A DNA stretch of 64,000 bases from Bacillus sp. 2205SS5-2 (GCF_037024155.1 NZ_JAYKTS010000004.1:1-64000); one strand, 5' to 3'; counted from the stretch's first letter, positions 26,185 to 36,143 are shown. The notes: generated from the sequence alone by a model not told the origin. Made by a program: numbers and translations.

Positions 26185-27081
26185 CTAAAGTGTTTCGGCC
26201 GAAGATACAATATTATGTTGAATCAAAAAACGCTTGATGCTTCTTAATTCATGTTCATCAAGAAAAATTTGGGTTTCTTCAGTAATACCTGACCAAACAG
26301 ATTCTTCTGGAGAAAAAGTGACAGGCACTTCACAATGAATTTCAGCTAATGTTCTCGATAACTTTAACATCTCAAGGTCGTTTTCGATTTTTTTTCGCTG
26401 CCCTGGTGTTAGCTTTTCAAGATTGGCCAGTATCCCCTCAATGTCAGTATACTCTTGAATGAGTTTGATCGCCGTTTTCTCTCCGATGCCTTTCACCCCA
26501 GGGTATCCATCACTAGAATCGCCCATTAAGCCTTTAACATCGATAAATTGAAGTGGGGTAATCCCCTTTTCTTCAATAAATGATTGTTCTGTAAAAGTTT
26601 TATAATTGCCGAATCCTTTTTGTAGAATATGAACATCGATATTTTCTTCTAGTAGTTGTAGAAGGTCATGATCACCACTCAGTATCGAAACTTTATTTTC
26701 TGATGATAACGATTTTGCGATCGTTCCAATACAGTCATCCGCTTCGTACCCTGCTAGTCCTATATTCGGTAGCGTAAAGGCCGTTGCGGTTTCCTTCGCT
26801 AAGTCAAATTGTGGATGCAATTCCACAGGTGGTGCATCACGGTTTGCTTTGTATCCATCATACAGCTCATTTCGGAATGTGTTTGCGCCCATATCCCAGC
26901 AAACTGCTACATGTGTTGGCTTCACATAATCGATTGCAAGTAAGCTATGTTTAACGAAACCTTGCACCGCATTGGTCGGGGTTCCTTTTGAATTCATCAT
27001 AAATTGACCCGTCATAGCTGTGGCAAAAAACGAGCGAAATAATAATGCCATTCCATCAATTAATAATACATTTTGTTTCAT
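26185..27081 (-). CDS. ypcP: 5'-3' exonuclease YpcP
   Basis: A 298-residue FEN/PolI-exonuclease-domain protein without a polymerase domain. Metal-binding acidic motifs are LLIDGMALLFRSFFA, WDMGANTFRNELYDGYKANR, GYEADDCIGTIAKSL, ILSGDHDLLQLLEE and GLMGDSSDGYPGVKGIGEKTA (helix-hairpin-helix). It removes RNA primers and flaps during Okazaki fragment maturation and repair, alongside PolA. The start at 27081 has AGGTGAGGG upstream; the longer reading adds eight residues lacking family match. Confidence 0.93.
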   Translation of the reverse strand: MKQNVLLIDGMALLFRSFFATAMTGQFMMNSKGTPTNAVQGFVKHSLLAIDYVKPTHVAVCWDMGANTFRNELYDGYKANRDAPPVELHPQFDLAKETATAFTLPNIGLAGYEADDCIGTIAKSLSSENKVSILSGDHDLLQLLEENIDVHILQKGFGNYKTFTEQSFIEEKGITPLQFIDVKGLMGDSSDGYPGVKGIGEKTAIKLIQEYTDIEGILANLEKLTPGQRKKIENDLEMLKLSRTLAEIHCEVPVTFSPEESVWSGITEETQIFLDEHELRSIKRFLIQHNIVSSAETL

Positions 27082-27116
27082 TTTATCCCTCACCTCGTCA
27101 TCCATTATAGCATACG

Positions 27117-27959
27117 TTATTTCTTCTCTTGCTCTTTCGTAACAGGATTCTCCTCATATGATATCCAATCACTAAAGCTACCGCTGTATAATTTTACATG
27201 AGTATAACCACTTTCCTTCAATGCAATGATGTTGGGAATTGCCGTCACTCCAGATCCACAGTACACGATCAAATTCGAATCCTTCGGCAGAGAAGAAAAC
27301 TGTTGAATTAATTCTTCTGTATCTTTGTAGAGTCCCTCTTCTAGAACATTCAGCCAAGGAAAATTGACAGCGGTCGGAATGTGTCCAGCCTTTTTATCGA
27401 TGGGTTCTACTTTCCCTTCGTATCGCTCCTGTGCACGAGAATCAAGTAAAATAGCCTCTGATTTACCGAAAAGTACCTTTCTCACATCATCCACATCGGC
27501 AAGCATTTGTTGTTGCGGTTGAGCTATATATACTGTCTCTCTGGCCACTCTTGTCCCTTTCTCGACAGAAAATTTTGCTTTTTTCCACTCTTTAAAGCCA
27601 CCATCTAGTATATACACGTTTTCATGACCTAAATAATGAAGTTGCCACCAACCTCTTGCAGCATAGGCTCCATCTCCGCGGTCATATAAAACTACTGTAT
27701 CTTGACGGGTAATTCCTTTTCCTCCGAGTGTTTTCTCCATCTTTGAAATACCTGGTAAAGGATGTCTCCCACCATGCACTGAAATTTCATCTGATAAATC
27801 ATGCTTTAAATCAAGATAAATTGCTCCAGGAATATGTTCTTCTTCATATTGAATTCTACCTCGACTAGAGTCTGTTAATGAATAGGAACAATCCAATACC
27901 TTCACTTTTCTTGCTACCGGCCGAGTTTGTAGCTCGTGCACCTTCAATACATATTTCAT
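27117..27959 (-). CDS. Thiosulfate/3-mercaptopyruvate sulfurtransferase
   Basis: A 280-residue tandem-rhodanese protein. The C-terminal active site is LIVYCGSGVTAIPNIIAL, with the catalytic Cys in a CGSGVTA loop that favours 3-mercaptopyruvate. The N-terminal, inactive domain has EEHIPGAIYLDLKHDLS and VVLYDRGDGAYAARGWWQLHYLGHENVYILDGGFKEWK. It transfers sulfane sulfur in cysteine breakdown or thiol detoxification. Its start overlaps the end of the 61-residue gene by 4 bp. Confidence 0.92.
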   Translation of the reverse strand: MKYVLKVHELQTRPVARKVKVLDCSYSLTDSSRGRIQYEEEHIPGAIYLDLKHDLSDEISVHGGRHPLPGISKMEKTLGGKGITRQDTVVLYDRGDGAYAARGWWQLHYLGHENVYILDGGFKEWKKAKFSVEKGTRVARETVYIAQPQQQMLADVDDVRKVLFGKSEAILLDSRAQERYEGKVEPIDKKAGHIPTAVNFPWLNVLEEGLYKDTEELIQQFSSLPKDSNLIVYCGSGVTAIPNIIALKESGYTHVKLYSGSFSDWISYEENPVTKEQEKK

Positions 27960-28141
27960 TTATAATCTCTCCTTTCTTTAGCCAACAAGGTTTTAACATG
28001 ATCTTTCGGTTCCCAACAATCAAAACCATACGTGGTTTTCGTTTCAAATCCCAGCCTTTTGCAATAATACTTCATTCCTTGCGGAGTTTTTCTCGGGAGA
28101 AAATGGACACAAGTAGCACAGCAATGGTATTTATTGTACAT
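27956..28141 (-). CDS. Small Cys-rich protein after dynA
   Basis: A 61-residue protein with CCATCVHF near the N-terminus, then YYCKRLG and FDCWEPK: five cysteines in a pattern that could bind a metal. It overlaps dynA by 11 bp upstream and the sulfurtransferase by 4 bp downstream. In B. subtilis the gene in this place is ypbS; I am not certain of the match. Function unknown. Confidence 0.7.
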   Translation of the reverse strand: MYNKYHCCATCVHFLPRKTPQGMKYYCKRLGFETKTTYGFDCWEPKDHVKTLLAKERRDYK

Positions 28142-31100
28142 GATCTGCTTCCGTCACTTTCCGGTACACACTTTCCCATCTCTGAATATCTTGTTCTGTA
28201 CTACTCCCTTGCGTCCATGAATGGAATTGGTCCCTTGCTTCTTTTTCTGTTGAATCTAGGAAGATAGAAAATTGACCATCGACGTACTCTTTTGACCAAT
28301 TAAATAACAACCCGGACATTGACTGTAAATAGGTTTTAACAATCGGTTTTAACGAGTCAGCTAGAGACTCTTTGACCAATTCTTTTTCGTTTTGTTCAAA
28401 AAAGCGCTTTGTGTTTTTAAAGAGTTTCAACGGTGATTCATACGATTGGGATAAAAAATCATCCTTAATATCTGAAAATGGTGGTGTTTGTATATTGGAC
28501 CATTCGGTTGGAAAAAACACTAAATCTCCATTTATATCATTCAAATGAGTAGAAACCAAATTTGCTTTTTCACTTAACTGTTTCTTCATAAATTTTTCCA
28601 AACGAACAGTTGTTGCTCGCAATTCTTGTAGTACATCATAGGCTGTAGAATCTAGCACTTCTGATAAAGCAAGAGAAAGAGCCGTTTGTGAATCATGTTT
28701 ATTAAAAAGTGAAGGGAAAAACGCTTCTTTAAAGAAATCTGAATATCTGAAAAAGACACGTTGATGAACATAAAGAAGTAACTCATCAATCTCTTGCTGA
28801 AGAACCGGATATATGCTCTGAATTGATTCGTTTGTTAATAAATCAAGAACTAGATGCGACTGGTTTTGAATTTGGTGAATGTACGTCTCATAATCGGCTA
28901 CCGTTTTTTTATTGCCTTGAATTAAATGAGACAAGCGATTTTTCCCCTTATCCAAGAGGAAATTAGCAGAATCTACCACCATTTTTGTTAGTCCATTCAA
29001 TAAATATGAATCAAATTCAACTTGAAATCGTTGCATCTTCTTATTTAATTCAATGAAATCTAATTTTTCTTTTAATGATTGCTGTGAGGATAAACCAAAC
29101 AGCTGTGGGGAACGAATCCCATACTGCAATAGTTGTGATTCTACATAGTTCATTACTTCGGTCTCTTCCTCTTCTGACGATGCTAAATCAATCGCATTCA
29201 CGATAAAAAACATCTTATCCATTTCAAAGGAATCCTTAACCCGACCCAACTGAATTAAAAATTCTCGGTCGGCTTTACTAAAAGCATGATTATAATACGT
29301 AACAAATAAAATCACATCAGCATCTTTAATATACTGAAAAGCTACATCAGTGTGGCGAGCATTAATTGAATCTGCTCCGGGTGTATCGACTAATGTAATA
29401 CCTTGATTCGTAAAATCATTGTCAAGATGAACATCGATTACATCGACAAAACATGCTTGATGCTCATTCGCTGCATATCCTTCATATTCTGCTAAACTAA
29501 CGGTGAGGGATTCTCCTAGCTTAGATTTCAGCAGTGAAAATCCTTTCTGAAATGCATGTAAAAAGGCAAGATGTGTGTTCTCCACTCCACTTAATTCATT
29601 TCGTTTGATGGATGAAATTTTGTCGTACGCTTCTTGAACAGAGTTGACCTTCCTTTGAAAAAACGAAAGGGAATGATTCAAGTCCTTTAGCATAACTTCA
29701 GGTGATTTCAAATGAATAATAGCCATATCCCGCTTGTTATGTTGACTTGGTTGAATTCGATTAATAGTTGCGGTCGTCGGGTTAGGTGAAACAGGTAAAG
29801 CCTTTGTCCCTAGTAAAGCATTCGCAAAAGACGACTTCCCTGCTGAAAATGCACCAAATAAAGCCACTGTAAAATGGCGTTCATCTAAACGCTTTGCTTT
29901 TTCACGTAAATTTTGTGCGAAGGATTCAAGACCCGGGATGGTGATGAACTGCTGACTCATTGAGACAAGGCGATCAATGGTCCCCTGCACATCTAGATTT
30001 TGATCTTTCGAGCTTGTTCGTTGCCATTGATCTACCAAGCTGTCTTCTTTCTTGGTTATTTCTTGTTCATTCTTCAAAATAGAATCTTTCTGCACCTCTT
30101 CGCCCTTTTCTTCTTCTAACCAGTTCTCAATTATTAATGCTGAATCTTGAAAGCCAAAATTATCAGACTCTAGCTGCAGTGTAAGCGACTCTTTTTGATT
30201 TTGAAGCTGTTCTTTTTCAAACTGGATTCCTTGAAAAGCTTCTGCTTTATGTCTAGCTTCTTCTGAAATTGCTACAAGCGGATTCTTTTGTAGATGCTTC
30301 AGCAGAAGCTCTTTGATGTCATTGGCTTGACGTTCGGCCACTTTTGTAATAATATCCGTCATTGTTTTACAATAATGCAATACGTATTCACCTGAGATTT
30401 TAGCTCCGTGGCTTTCTGCCTGCTGGATCATCTCATAGGTAACATCTACATGGAAAGAATCGATCCTTCCTTGAATTGATCCATCAGAAATCTTTAGGTT
30501 TTTGACTTTTTCAAGCAAGAAATTTTTCACATGCCAATCGAGTTGTGAAACAACGGTTCCTCGAAGAGCTTCTTGAAACGCTATGAACCGACGGTTTCGC
30601 TCTTCTTCCGTCTTACCCTTCGCAAAAAACAGCCCGACTTTGAACTCTTTTTGTGTGGAAGTTAAATAGTGTTCTGCTAAATGCCGATTTTCATAGGGCA
30701 TGATATACGCATTTTGAAGGATTTTATTTCGTTCTTGATTAAAATCATCTTCCCACTTTTTTAACCATGCCCCGCTATTCACTTCTTTCCATAGTTCATA
30801 GTCCTTTAATATCTTTTCTTTTTTCTCCCAATCTTTATGCGTTAATCTCTCTACATACACCTGTACATTCTCATCATACTGCTCTTCCAACCATTGGATA
30901 TGTTCCGCTAAAAGGTGATTCATGCTAACTTCAGCCGTTCCAGACATAGAGTCAAAACGATCCTGTAATTCTTCTAGAAGAAATTGCTGTAATGCTGGAA
31001 ATTGATTTTCTTCGTGTTGAGGATTTTTTAAGCTTGTATAATAAATCGCTGACAAATTCACATCCCAAGATGCGAAAGAACTTGCCACAGACGCTTGAAA

Positions 31101-31745
31101 TTGAGCAAAAGATATCTCTTCTTCGTTATGCTTATCAACTTGATTGACAATTAAATGAATGGAAGCACCCTTATCGATTAGCTCTTTTGTATACTGAAAA
31201 TTCACTTGTGATTGAACATGATTATAATCCACCACATAAAAAATCAAGTCCGCCAAGTGAAGTGTAGACTCTGTTGCTAGCATATGGGCAGCATCCGTAG
31301 AATCAACACCTGGCGTATCAAGTACGGTCACCCCAGCTGGTATTTTGGACTCTCGGTGACCAATCTCAATCATATCTACGGTATCCCCGCTTTTACATAA
31401 CTGCTTTACGCGGTGTGAATCAAATTCGCCTTGTATCGTGACCGGTGTTCGATGGTGGTAATAAATTTTTGTATACTCTTTTTTACTCTTTTTGATTTTC
31501 ACTAAGTTAGCACTTGTTGGAATCGGACTTGAAGGAAGAAGTTCCTCTCCGGTAAGTGCATTAATCATCGTGGATTTCCCAGCAGAAAAATGTCCACAAA
31601 AAGCGATGATCCATTCTCCTTTATAGATCTTCTTTCCTAGTTGTACCGCTTTTTCAGCACGTTCTTCGTCTCCATGTTGAAGGAAAAGATCGTGCATTTG
31701 AAGTGTTTGATTGATCAAATTCTTTTGTTCACTAGATATAGTCAT
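28131..31745 (-). CDS. dynA: Bacterial dynamin-like protein DynA (fused double dynamin)
   Basis: A 1204-residue protein with two dynamin modules in tandem. The first GTPase has G1 GHFSAGKST, G3 VLDTPGVDST and G4 NQVDK. The second has G1 GAFSAGKSS near residue 625, G3 LVDTPGADS and G4 NAID. Long helical stretches follow each. It tethers and fuses membranes independent of nucleotide and helps repair membrane damage and resist phage lysis. B. subtilis YpbR/DynA is 1193 residues. Monocistronic start, likely operon with the two genes downstream. Confidence 0.96.
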   Translation of the reverse strand: MTISSEQKNLINQTLQMHDLFLQHGDEERAEKAVQLGKKIYKGEWIIAFCGHFSAGKSTMINALTGEELLPSSPIPTSANLVKIKKSKKEYTKIYYHHRTPVTIQGEFDSHRVKQLCKSGDTVDMIEIGHRESKIPAGVTVLDTPGVDSTDAAHMLATESTLHLADLIFYVVDYNHVQSQVNFQYTKELIDKGASIHLIVNQVDKHNEEEISFAQFQASVASSFASWDVNLSAIYYTSLKNPQHEENQFPALQQFLLEELQDRFDSMSGTAEVSMNHLLAEHIQWLEEQYDENVQVYVERLTHKDWEKKEKILKDYELWKEVNSGAWLKKWEDDFNQERNKILQNAYIMPYENRHLAEHYLTSTQKEFKVGLFFAKGKTEEERNRRFIAFQEALRGTVVSQLDWHVKNFLLEKVKNLKISDGSIQGRIDSFHVDVTYEMIQQAESHGAKISGEYVLHYCKTMTDIITKVAERQANDIKELLLKHLQKNPLVAISEEARHKAEAFQGIQFEKEQLQNQKESLTLQLESDNFGFQDSALIIENWLEEEKGEEVQKDSILKNEQEITKKEDSLVDQWQRTSSKDQNLDVQGTIDRLVSMSQQFITIPGLESFAQNLREKAKRLDERHFTVALFGAFSAGKSSFANALLGTKALPVSPNPTTATINRIQPSQHNKRDMAIIHLKSPEVMLKDLNHSLSFFQRKVNSVQEAYDKISSIKRNELSGVENTHLAFLHAFQKGFSLLKSKLGESLTVSLAEYEGYAANEHQACFVDVIDVHLDNDFTNQGITLVDTPGADSINARHTDVAFQYIKDADVILFVTYYNHAFSKADREFLIQLGRVKDSFEMDKMFFIVNAIDLASSEEEETEVMNYVESQLLQYGIRSPQLFGLSSQQSLKEKLDFIELNKKMQRFQVEFDSYLLNGLTKMVVDSANFLLDKGKNRLSHLIQGNKKTVADYETYIHQIQNQSHLVLDLLTNESIQSIYPVLQQEIDELLLYVHQRVFFRYSDFFKEAFFPSLFNKHDSQTALSLALSEVLDSTAYDVLQELRATTVRLEKFMKKQLSEKANLVSTHLNDINGDLVFFPTEWSNIQTPPFSDIKDDFLSQSYESPLKLFKNTKRFFEQNEKELVKESLADSLKPIVKTYLQSMSGLLFNWSKEYVDGQFSIFLDSTEKEARDQFHSWTQGSSTEQDIQRWESVYRKVTEADHVQ

Positions 31746-31902
31746 TGGTTATTCCCCTTGTTTTATGATAACGCTTTAATTGTAAATCATTTCCCCCTAT
31801 ATTCCCATTGTTTAAATTCTTTTTCTTTATTTCACTTTGCATAATAGAATTTTGATGCATCGTATCTTCAACTTTTCACTATGTTAAGGAATAGTTGATA
31901 TG

Positions 31903-31935
31903 GTTTGAGCAAAACGAGCATATACATATTTTGAA
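31903..31935 (+). promoter_or_regulatory. Possible sigma-E promoter of yunB
   Basis: GATATG near 31897 followed about 16 bases later by CATATACA resembles the sigma-E pattern (ATA-type -35, CATACAAT -10), as expected for yunB. The match is imperfect. Confidence 0.3.
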
Positions 31936-31946
31936 GGAGGGGTACT

Positions 31947-32717
31947 GTGTTCAAGCAGAGAAAACGACGCCAACTAAGAGGTCCGTTACCCGCCACGTAT
32001 GTCTTTATGATCACGTTTATCACGTTTAGTATTTTAACATTTATTAGTTTAGTGGTTATTAACCGTAACATTGAACCTAGTCTTATGAGCATTGCCGAAA
32101 CCAAAACGAGACAATTTGCAGCACAGGCAATCAATGATGCAATATCCAAAAAAATCTCTGAAAATATTGATATAAATGAATTAATAGTAGAGCATGAAAC
32201 CGGTGGTAAAATTTCCTACAGCTTCAATCCACAAATTTACAACCGAGCCATTTCAGAAGCTACCATCCGCGTTCAAAAATACTTAGATTACGTTGAGTCA
32301 GGTGACTTAGAAAAATTAGAATCATTTAAATCAGATATAGAAATTGAATATTCAGATGATCAGCCTCACAACGGCATCATTTACGAAATCCCGTTAGGTA
32401 TGGCGACCAAAAATACATTACTATCAAATCTTGGTCCACGTGTCCCAGTCCGCTTTGAAATTTTAGGTGCTGTTACCTCTAGTGTCGACACAAAAATTAT
32501 TGAATCAGGGATAAACAATACGTATTTGGAAATATACATCAAGATTAACGTACAAATGAATGTCATTATTCCTTTATCAGAGAAAAAAATTGAAATCTCC
32601 AACTCAGTAAAAATTGGCGATCTATTTTACCCAGGGGAAGTACCACAATTTTATAATGGCCAAGGAAACGGAAATCAATTTAATCCCATTGTTGTTCCAA
32701 CTGACCCACCTAGTTAA
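31947..32717 (+). CDS. yunB: Sporulation protein YunB
   Basis: A 256-residue protein with an N-terminal basic stretch (FKQRKRRQLRGPLPATYVFM) and one membrane helix at about 25-45. The conserved body has SLMSIAETKTRQFAAQAINDAI, IPLGMATKNTLLSNLGPRVPVRFEILGAV and the C-terminal GEVPQFYNGQGNG. These match B. subtilis YunB, a mother-cell (sigma-E) protein needed for normal spore formation. The GTG start follows GAAGGAGGGG. It is divergent from dynA, whereas in B. subtilis it lies elsewhere. Confidence 0.92.
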   Translation: MFKQRKRRQLRGPLPATYVFMITFITFSILTFISLVVINRNIEPSLMSIAETKTRQFAAQAINDAISKKISENIDINELIVEHETGGKISYSFNPQIYNRAISEATIRVQKYLDYVESGDLEKLESFKSDIEIEYSDDQPHNGIIYEIPLGMATKNTLLSNLGPRVPVRFEILGAVTSSVDTKIIESGINNTYLEIYIKINVQMNVIIPLSEKKIEISNSVKIGDLFYPGEVPQFYNGQGNGNQFNPIVVPTDPPS

Positions 32718-32889
32718 CTTAGGCTGTTTCTGCTAATAATATTGCTAATCTCAAAAAAATTTTGCCTCAATTAAATAAGTTTTGGAGCATCATATCGAGT
32801 TTTTTTGAATGAAATCACGTCTAATATAGAGGATTCTATTGATTATTACATTCTCTTAAACAATGCATTTGTATACATCCTTTATTAAA

Positions 32890-33033
32890 GGCTCGTTTCG
32901 ATTACTTTGTTGCTCTAACATATAAATGGGGATAGAAACACTGTTATCATTCCTCACTTCGAATTAGAAATATTGCAAAAACTTGACCGAAGTCATCCTT
33001 CATCACGAAATAAGGACTAATTCAAAAACAGCC
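32890..33033 (+). mobile_element. Decayed MITE-type element (144 bp)
   Basis: Left end GGCTCGTTTCGATTACTTTG and right end TTCAAAAACAGCC match the family termini; most of the interior has drifted. Flanking octamers TTATTAAA and CTATAAAA agree at 6 of 8. The rest of 32718-33134 has a hairpin at 33038-33070 and no gene. Confidence 0.55.
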
Positions 33034-33037
33034 CTAT

Positions 33038-33071
33038 AAAAATACTATCTCTAGAGAAGGTAGTATTTTTT
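33038..33071 (+). terminator. Hairpin with T run upstream of alkA
   Basis: AAAAATACTA and TAGTATTTTT flank a small loop and are followed by T residues. It may end the yunB transcript. Confidence 0.6.
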
Positions 33072-33134
33072 GCTATTAGGGTTCTATTAAGGTATAATTA
33101 TTCTTTTAATTTGATGTAGCAAAGAGGTCTGTAT

Positions 33135-34040
33135 ATGAACTGGACTAAACATAACGACACGTTTCAGATTCCCACACCAACTGATTTTAATTTTCAGGAA
33201 TGTTTAGTTTTCCTGAAGCGATCGAATCAAGAGATTCTTCACCGAGTTGGTGAGCAATTCGTCGAAAAACTTTTATACATTCAGAATAATATGATATTAC
33301 TCCATATCTCGTGGACACCGAAATCCTTAATCCTTCGATTCCCGTTAGGATGTCCTAGCTTTGATGAACAAAAACAGGTCGTAAAGTATGTTTGTGAATG
33401 GTTTGATTTGAGTCGGAATCTCGATGAATTTTACCTCATGGCAAGTAGAGATCCTCTTCTTGCTCCAATAGCAGAATCTTATCGAGGACTTCGAGTGATA
33501 GGATTTCCTGACTTATTTGAAGCAATCACATGGGCCATTACGGGACAACAAATCAACCTAACCTTTGCCTATACTTTACGAAAAAGATTCATTGAACACT
33601 ACGGGGAATCAATTTCCGTTGGAAATCAAACATATTGGCTATATCCTAATCCCAGAAAGATCTCTTTTCTATCAATTGATGAGTTACGCTCGTTACAATT
33701 CACTGGAAGAAAAGCTGAGTACATCATTGGAGTTGCCAAGGCGATGATGAATGAACAGATCAGTAAAGCATCATTACTTCAGGAGAATAAACAGGAAGCA
33801 ATCGCCTCTTTAACAGCCCTACGCGGAATTGGCGAATGGAGTGCTCATTATGTCTTGATGAAATGTTTAGGAGATATGTCTGCTTTTCCTGTTACAGATG
33901 TGGGGCTCCAAAACGCCATTAAGGATCAATTAGGACTAGAACGTAAACCAACGATTAACGAGATACACTCTTTAGCAGCAGATTGGGAAGGATGGCAGAC
34001 CTATGCAACCTTTTATTTATGGCGCACTCTGTACGATTGA
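33135..34040 (+). CDS. alkA: DNA-3-methyladenine glycosylase AlkA-type
   Basis: A 301-residue HhH-GPD base-excision glycosylase. The N-terminal about 100 residues form the TBP-like domain. The catalytic core has FEAITWAITGQQINLTFAYTLRKRF, LTALRGIGEWSAHYVLMKCLGD (helix-hairpin-helix, Gly/Pro loop) and FPVTDVGLQNAI with the catalytic Asp. It removes alkylated purines. Length matches B. subtilis AlkA (about 303). No neighbouring adaA/adaB regulator is present, so inducibility cannot be judged. A strong terminator follows. Confidence 0.92.
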   Translation: MNWTKHNDTFQIPTPTDFNFQECLVFLKRSNQEILHRVGEQFVEKLLYIQNNMILLHISWTPKSLILRFPLGCPSFDEQKQVVKYVCEWFDLSRNLDEFYLMASRDPLLAPIAESYRGLRVIGFPDLFEAITWAITGQQINLTFAYTLRKRFIEHYGESISVGNQTYWLYPNPRKISFLSIDELRSLQFTGRKAEYIIGVAKAMMNEQISKASLLQENKQEAIASLTALRGIGEWSAHYVLMKCLGDMSAFPVTDVGLQNAIKDQLGLERKPTINEIHSLAADWEGWQTYATFYLWRTLYD

Positions 34041-34080
34041 TCAATGAATAGTAGAATAAACATCCAATCTTGCCTATCAC

Positions 34081-34117
34081 AAAGAGCCCCTCTTCTGACA
34101 GAAGAGGGGCTCTTTTC
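34081..34117 (+). terminator. Terminator of alkA
   Basis: AAAGAGCCCCTCTTC and GAAGAGGGGCTCTTT pair perfectly over 15 bp with a TGACA loop and trailing T residues. Confidence 0.92.
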
Positions 34118-34124
34118 ATTTTAT

Positions 34125-34223
34125 TTACATTGATCTTTGTGCTCTATTGACAACATTGTTTAGGACATACTTAGTGATCCCAACATACGTAACCGCAGTT
34201 GCTGAAATAAATAACCAAACCAT
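34125..34223 (-). CDS. Putative 32-residue membrane peptide
   Basis: A short frame, MVWLFISATAVTYVGITKYV followed by LNNVVNRAQRSM, with one hydrophobic helix and a basic tail. The ATG is preceded by AAGGATGGTG. It lies downstream of bpsB on the opposite side of a 110-bp gap. Single-helix small proteins of this kind exist in Bacillus, but I cannot name a family. Confidence 0.45.
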   Translation of the reverse strand: MVWLFISATAVTYVGITKYVLNNVVNRAQRSM

Positions 34224-34334
34224 TTAGAACACCATCCTTATTATAAGAAATCTTCTACTTGAGAATAATTTTCATCTTCATTTAGAAGTTTATCAGAAAC
34301 GAGAATGATTTTCAATACCAATTATCTGATTTAC

Positions 34335-34904
34335 TTAGTCTTTCTTGACTGTTGGAACAAATCGATACGTATGTTCATGTGTCTCTTTATAATCGGTGAT
34401 TTCTTCAAGTGCTTTTTCCTCTTCTGGAATGCGAACGGCTAAAATGAGTTGGTTTAGACATCCGAAGAAGAATAGAGTCCAATATGCTTGGAACATTATC
34501 GGGATCACGATAAGTTCTATCGTAACTAGAACATAGTTTGGGTGTTTCATGTACTTATAAGGACCTTTTGCAACAACATCTGCGTTTGGTAAAACTAGGA
34601 TTTTTGTATTCCAGTACTTTCCCAATGAGGATAGAACCCAGACCCTCCCTATTTGTGCCAGTAAAAATAAAATTAAAAAGAGTAACCACAAGGAATGAAC
34701 CTTCCCACCAGTCCACTTAAATTCAATCAATAGCGAGACAAAAAACAAGGAATGAATGAGCACCATAAATTTGTAATGACCCTTCCCATACTCGATGGCT
34801 CCTTGGCTTTTCATCCACTTCTCATTATTTCGTGCAATAACTAATTCAATGAGCCTTTGAACAACTACAATGCCAACAAAAAGGATTGGGAACATCAACT
34901 CCAC
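34335..34904 (-). CDS. bpsB: Isoprenylcysteine carboxyl methyltransferase-like protein BpsB (YpbQ)
   Basis: A 189-residue ICMT-family membrane protein with about five hydrophobic segments. Conserved C-terminal strings are GPYKYMKHPNYVLVTIELIVIPIMFQAYW and RIPEEEKALEEITDYKETHEHTYRFVP. In B. subtilis, BpsB methylates alkylpyrones made by BpsA to alkylpyrone methyl ethers. It overlaps bpsA by 10 bp, so the pair is one unit. Confidence 0.9.
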   Translation of the reverse strand: MELMFPILFVGIVVVQRLIELVIARNNEKWMKSQGAIEYGKGHYKFMVLIHSLFFVSLLIEFKWTGGKVHSLWLLFLILFLLAQIGRVWVLSSLGKYWNTKILVLPNADVVAKGPYKYMKHPNYVLVTIELIVIPIMFQAYWTLFFFGCLNQLILAVRIPEEEKALEEITDYKETHEHTYRFVPTVKKD

Positions 34905-35968
34905 CTCAATAACAAAAGTTCTGATGAAAAACCGGGGCCAAGTGCGAATGCAAGACCGTATTGATTTCTGTCGACTTTTTTCTTTAACTGTTCTTTTAAT
35001 ACATAAAGTACAGTTGCAGAGGACATATTTCCATATTCGTTTAACACTTGTTTTGATAACTGCAATTGTTTTTCTGAAAGATGTAAAGAAGTTTGATACG
35101 CATCAAGCACCTTCTTACCTCCGGGATGAGCCACAATAATGGAAATATCCTCTAACTCCAGACCATATTGATTTAGAAAACCTACTGTGTTGGGCTCTAA
35201 CCATGTTGAAACAAGACTTGGAATGTCTTTTGAAAACACCACAAACATTCCTTCATTTTTAACATTCCACCCCATTACATCAAGTGAATCCTTCTTTAAA
35301 GTTGACAGAGTTCCTACAATTGAAGGTTTCGGTTCTTTCAGGTGTCGACACACATCACTGTTATCTCCTGAAACTAAAGCACAAGCGACCCCATCTGCAA
35401 ATAGCGCCGTACCTACAAAGTTGCTTTTACTTCGATCATTGGCTTGAAAGGTTAACGAGCAAAGTTCAACTGTTATCACTAAAACATTAGCCTTTGGATA
35501 AGCCAGACAATAGTCATAAGCGCGTGATAATCCAGCAGCACCTCCAGCACAACCTAGCCCCCAAATCGGGATTCTTTTCACGTGTGGAGAAAAAGGAAGC
35601 AAGTTCATTATTCTTGCTTCAATCGTAGGTGTAGCTAAACCTGATGTACAGATGGTGAAAATAGCATCGATGTTATCATAAGATAGCCCATCAGTAATAT
35701 CTATGATAGCTTCAACAGATTTTTTCCCAAGTTCAACTGCTTTTTCTATAAATAAGTTATTTTTCTCCTCGAAGCTATGTTTTTGTTGAAACCAATCAAT
35801 TTCTTGAACAAAATAGCGTGATTGAATATCTGAATTCTCAAAGATGCTCAATAAGCGATCAATATTTTTAAAAGAATCAGCAAACATATTTTTCGCAAAT
35901 GAAGCAGCCTTAGCTTGGGTAATCTTATATGGAGGAAGAGCAGTCTCGACATTGATTATTTTGGGCAT
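34895..35968 (-). CDS. bpsA: Type III polyketide synthase BpsA (chalcone-synthase fold)
   Basis: A protein of about 357 residues. The catalytic triad is visible: Cys in IWGLGCAGGAAGLSRAYDY, His in IVAHPGGKKVLDAYQ and Asn in LNEYGNMSSATVLYVL. The ending ALGPGFSSELLLLRW is typical of the family. B. subtilis BpsA makes long-chain triketide and tetraketide pyrones, possibly membrane lipids. The start at 35968 has AGGAG eight bases upstream; six extra upstream codons are unlikely. Coupled with bpsB. Confidence 0.94.
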   Translation of the reverse strand: MPKIINVETALPPYKITQAKAASFAKNMFADSFKNIDRLLSIFENSDIQSRYFVQEIDWFQQKHSFEEKNNLFIEKAVELGKKSVEAIIDITDGLSYDNIDAIFTICTSGLATPTIEARIMNLLPFSPHVKRIPIWGLGCAGGAAGLSRAYDYCLAYPKANVLVITVELCSLTFQANDRSKSNFVGTALFADGVACALVSGDNSDVCRHLKEPKPSIVGTLSTLKKDSLDVMGWNVKNEGMFVVFSKDIPSLVSTWLEPNTVGFLNQYGLELEDISIIVAHPGGKKVLDAYQTSLHLSEKQLQLSKQVLNEYGNMSSATVLYVLKEQLKKKVDRNQYGLAFALGPGFSSELLLLRWS

Positions 35969-36143
35969 TAATATCACTCCTATCACTTCATTTGGATAGA
36001 TTGCCCTTTATTGGATTATATTATTTAGATTCGTGTTTTTACTTTATTTTACGACAATTTTTTCACTATTCCTACACTCTTCTGCCCTTTAAAGCTGTCA
36101 TATATGGTAGAATTATGTTCATAAATGCATGGAGGATATGATC

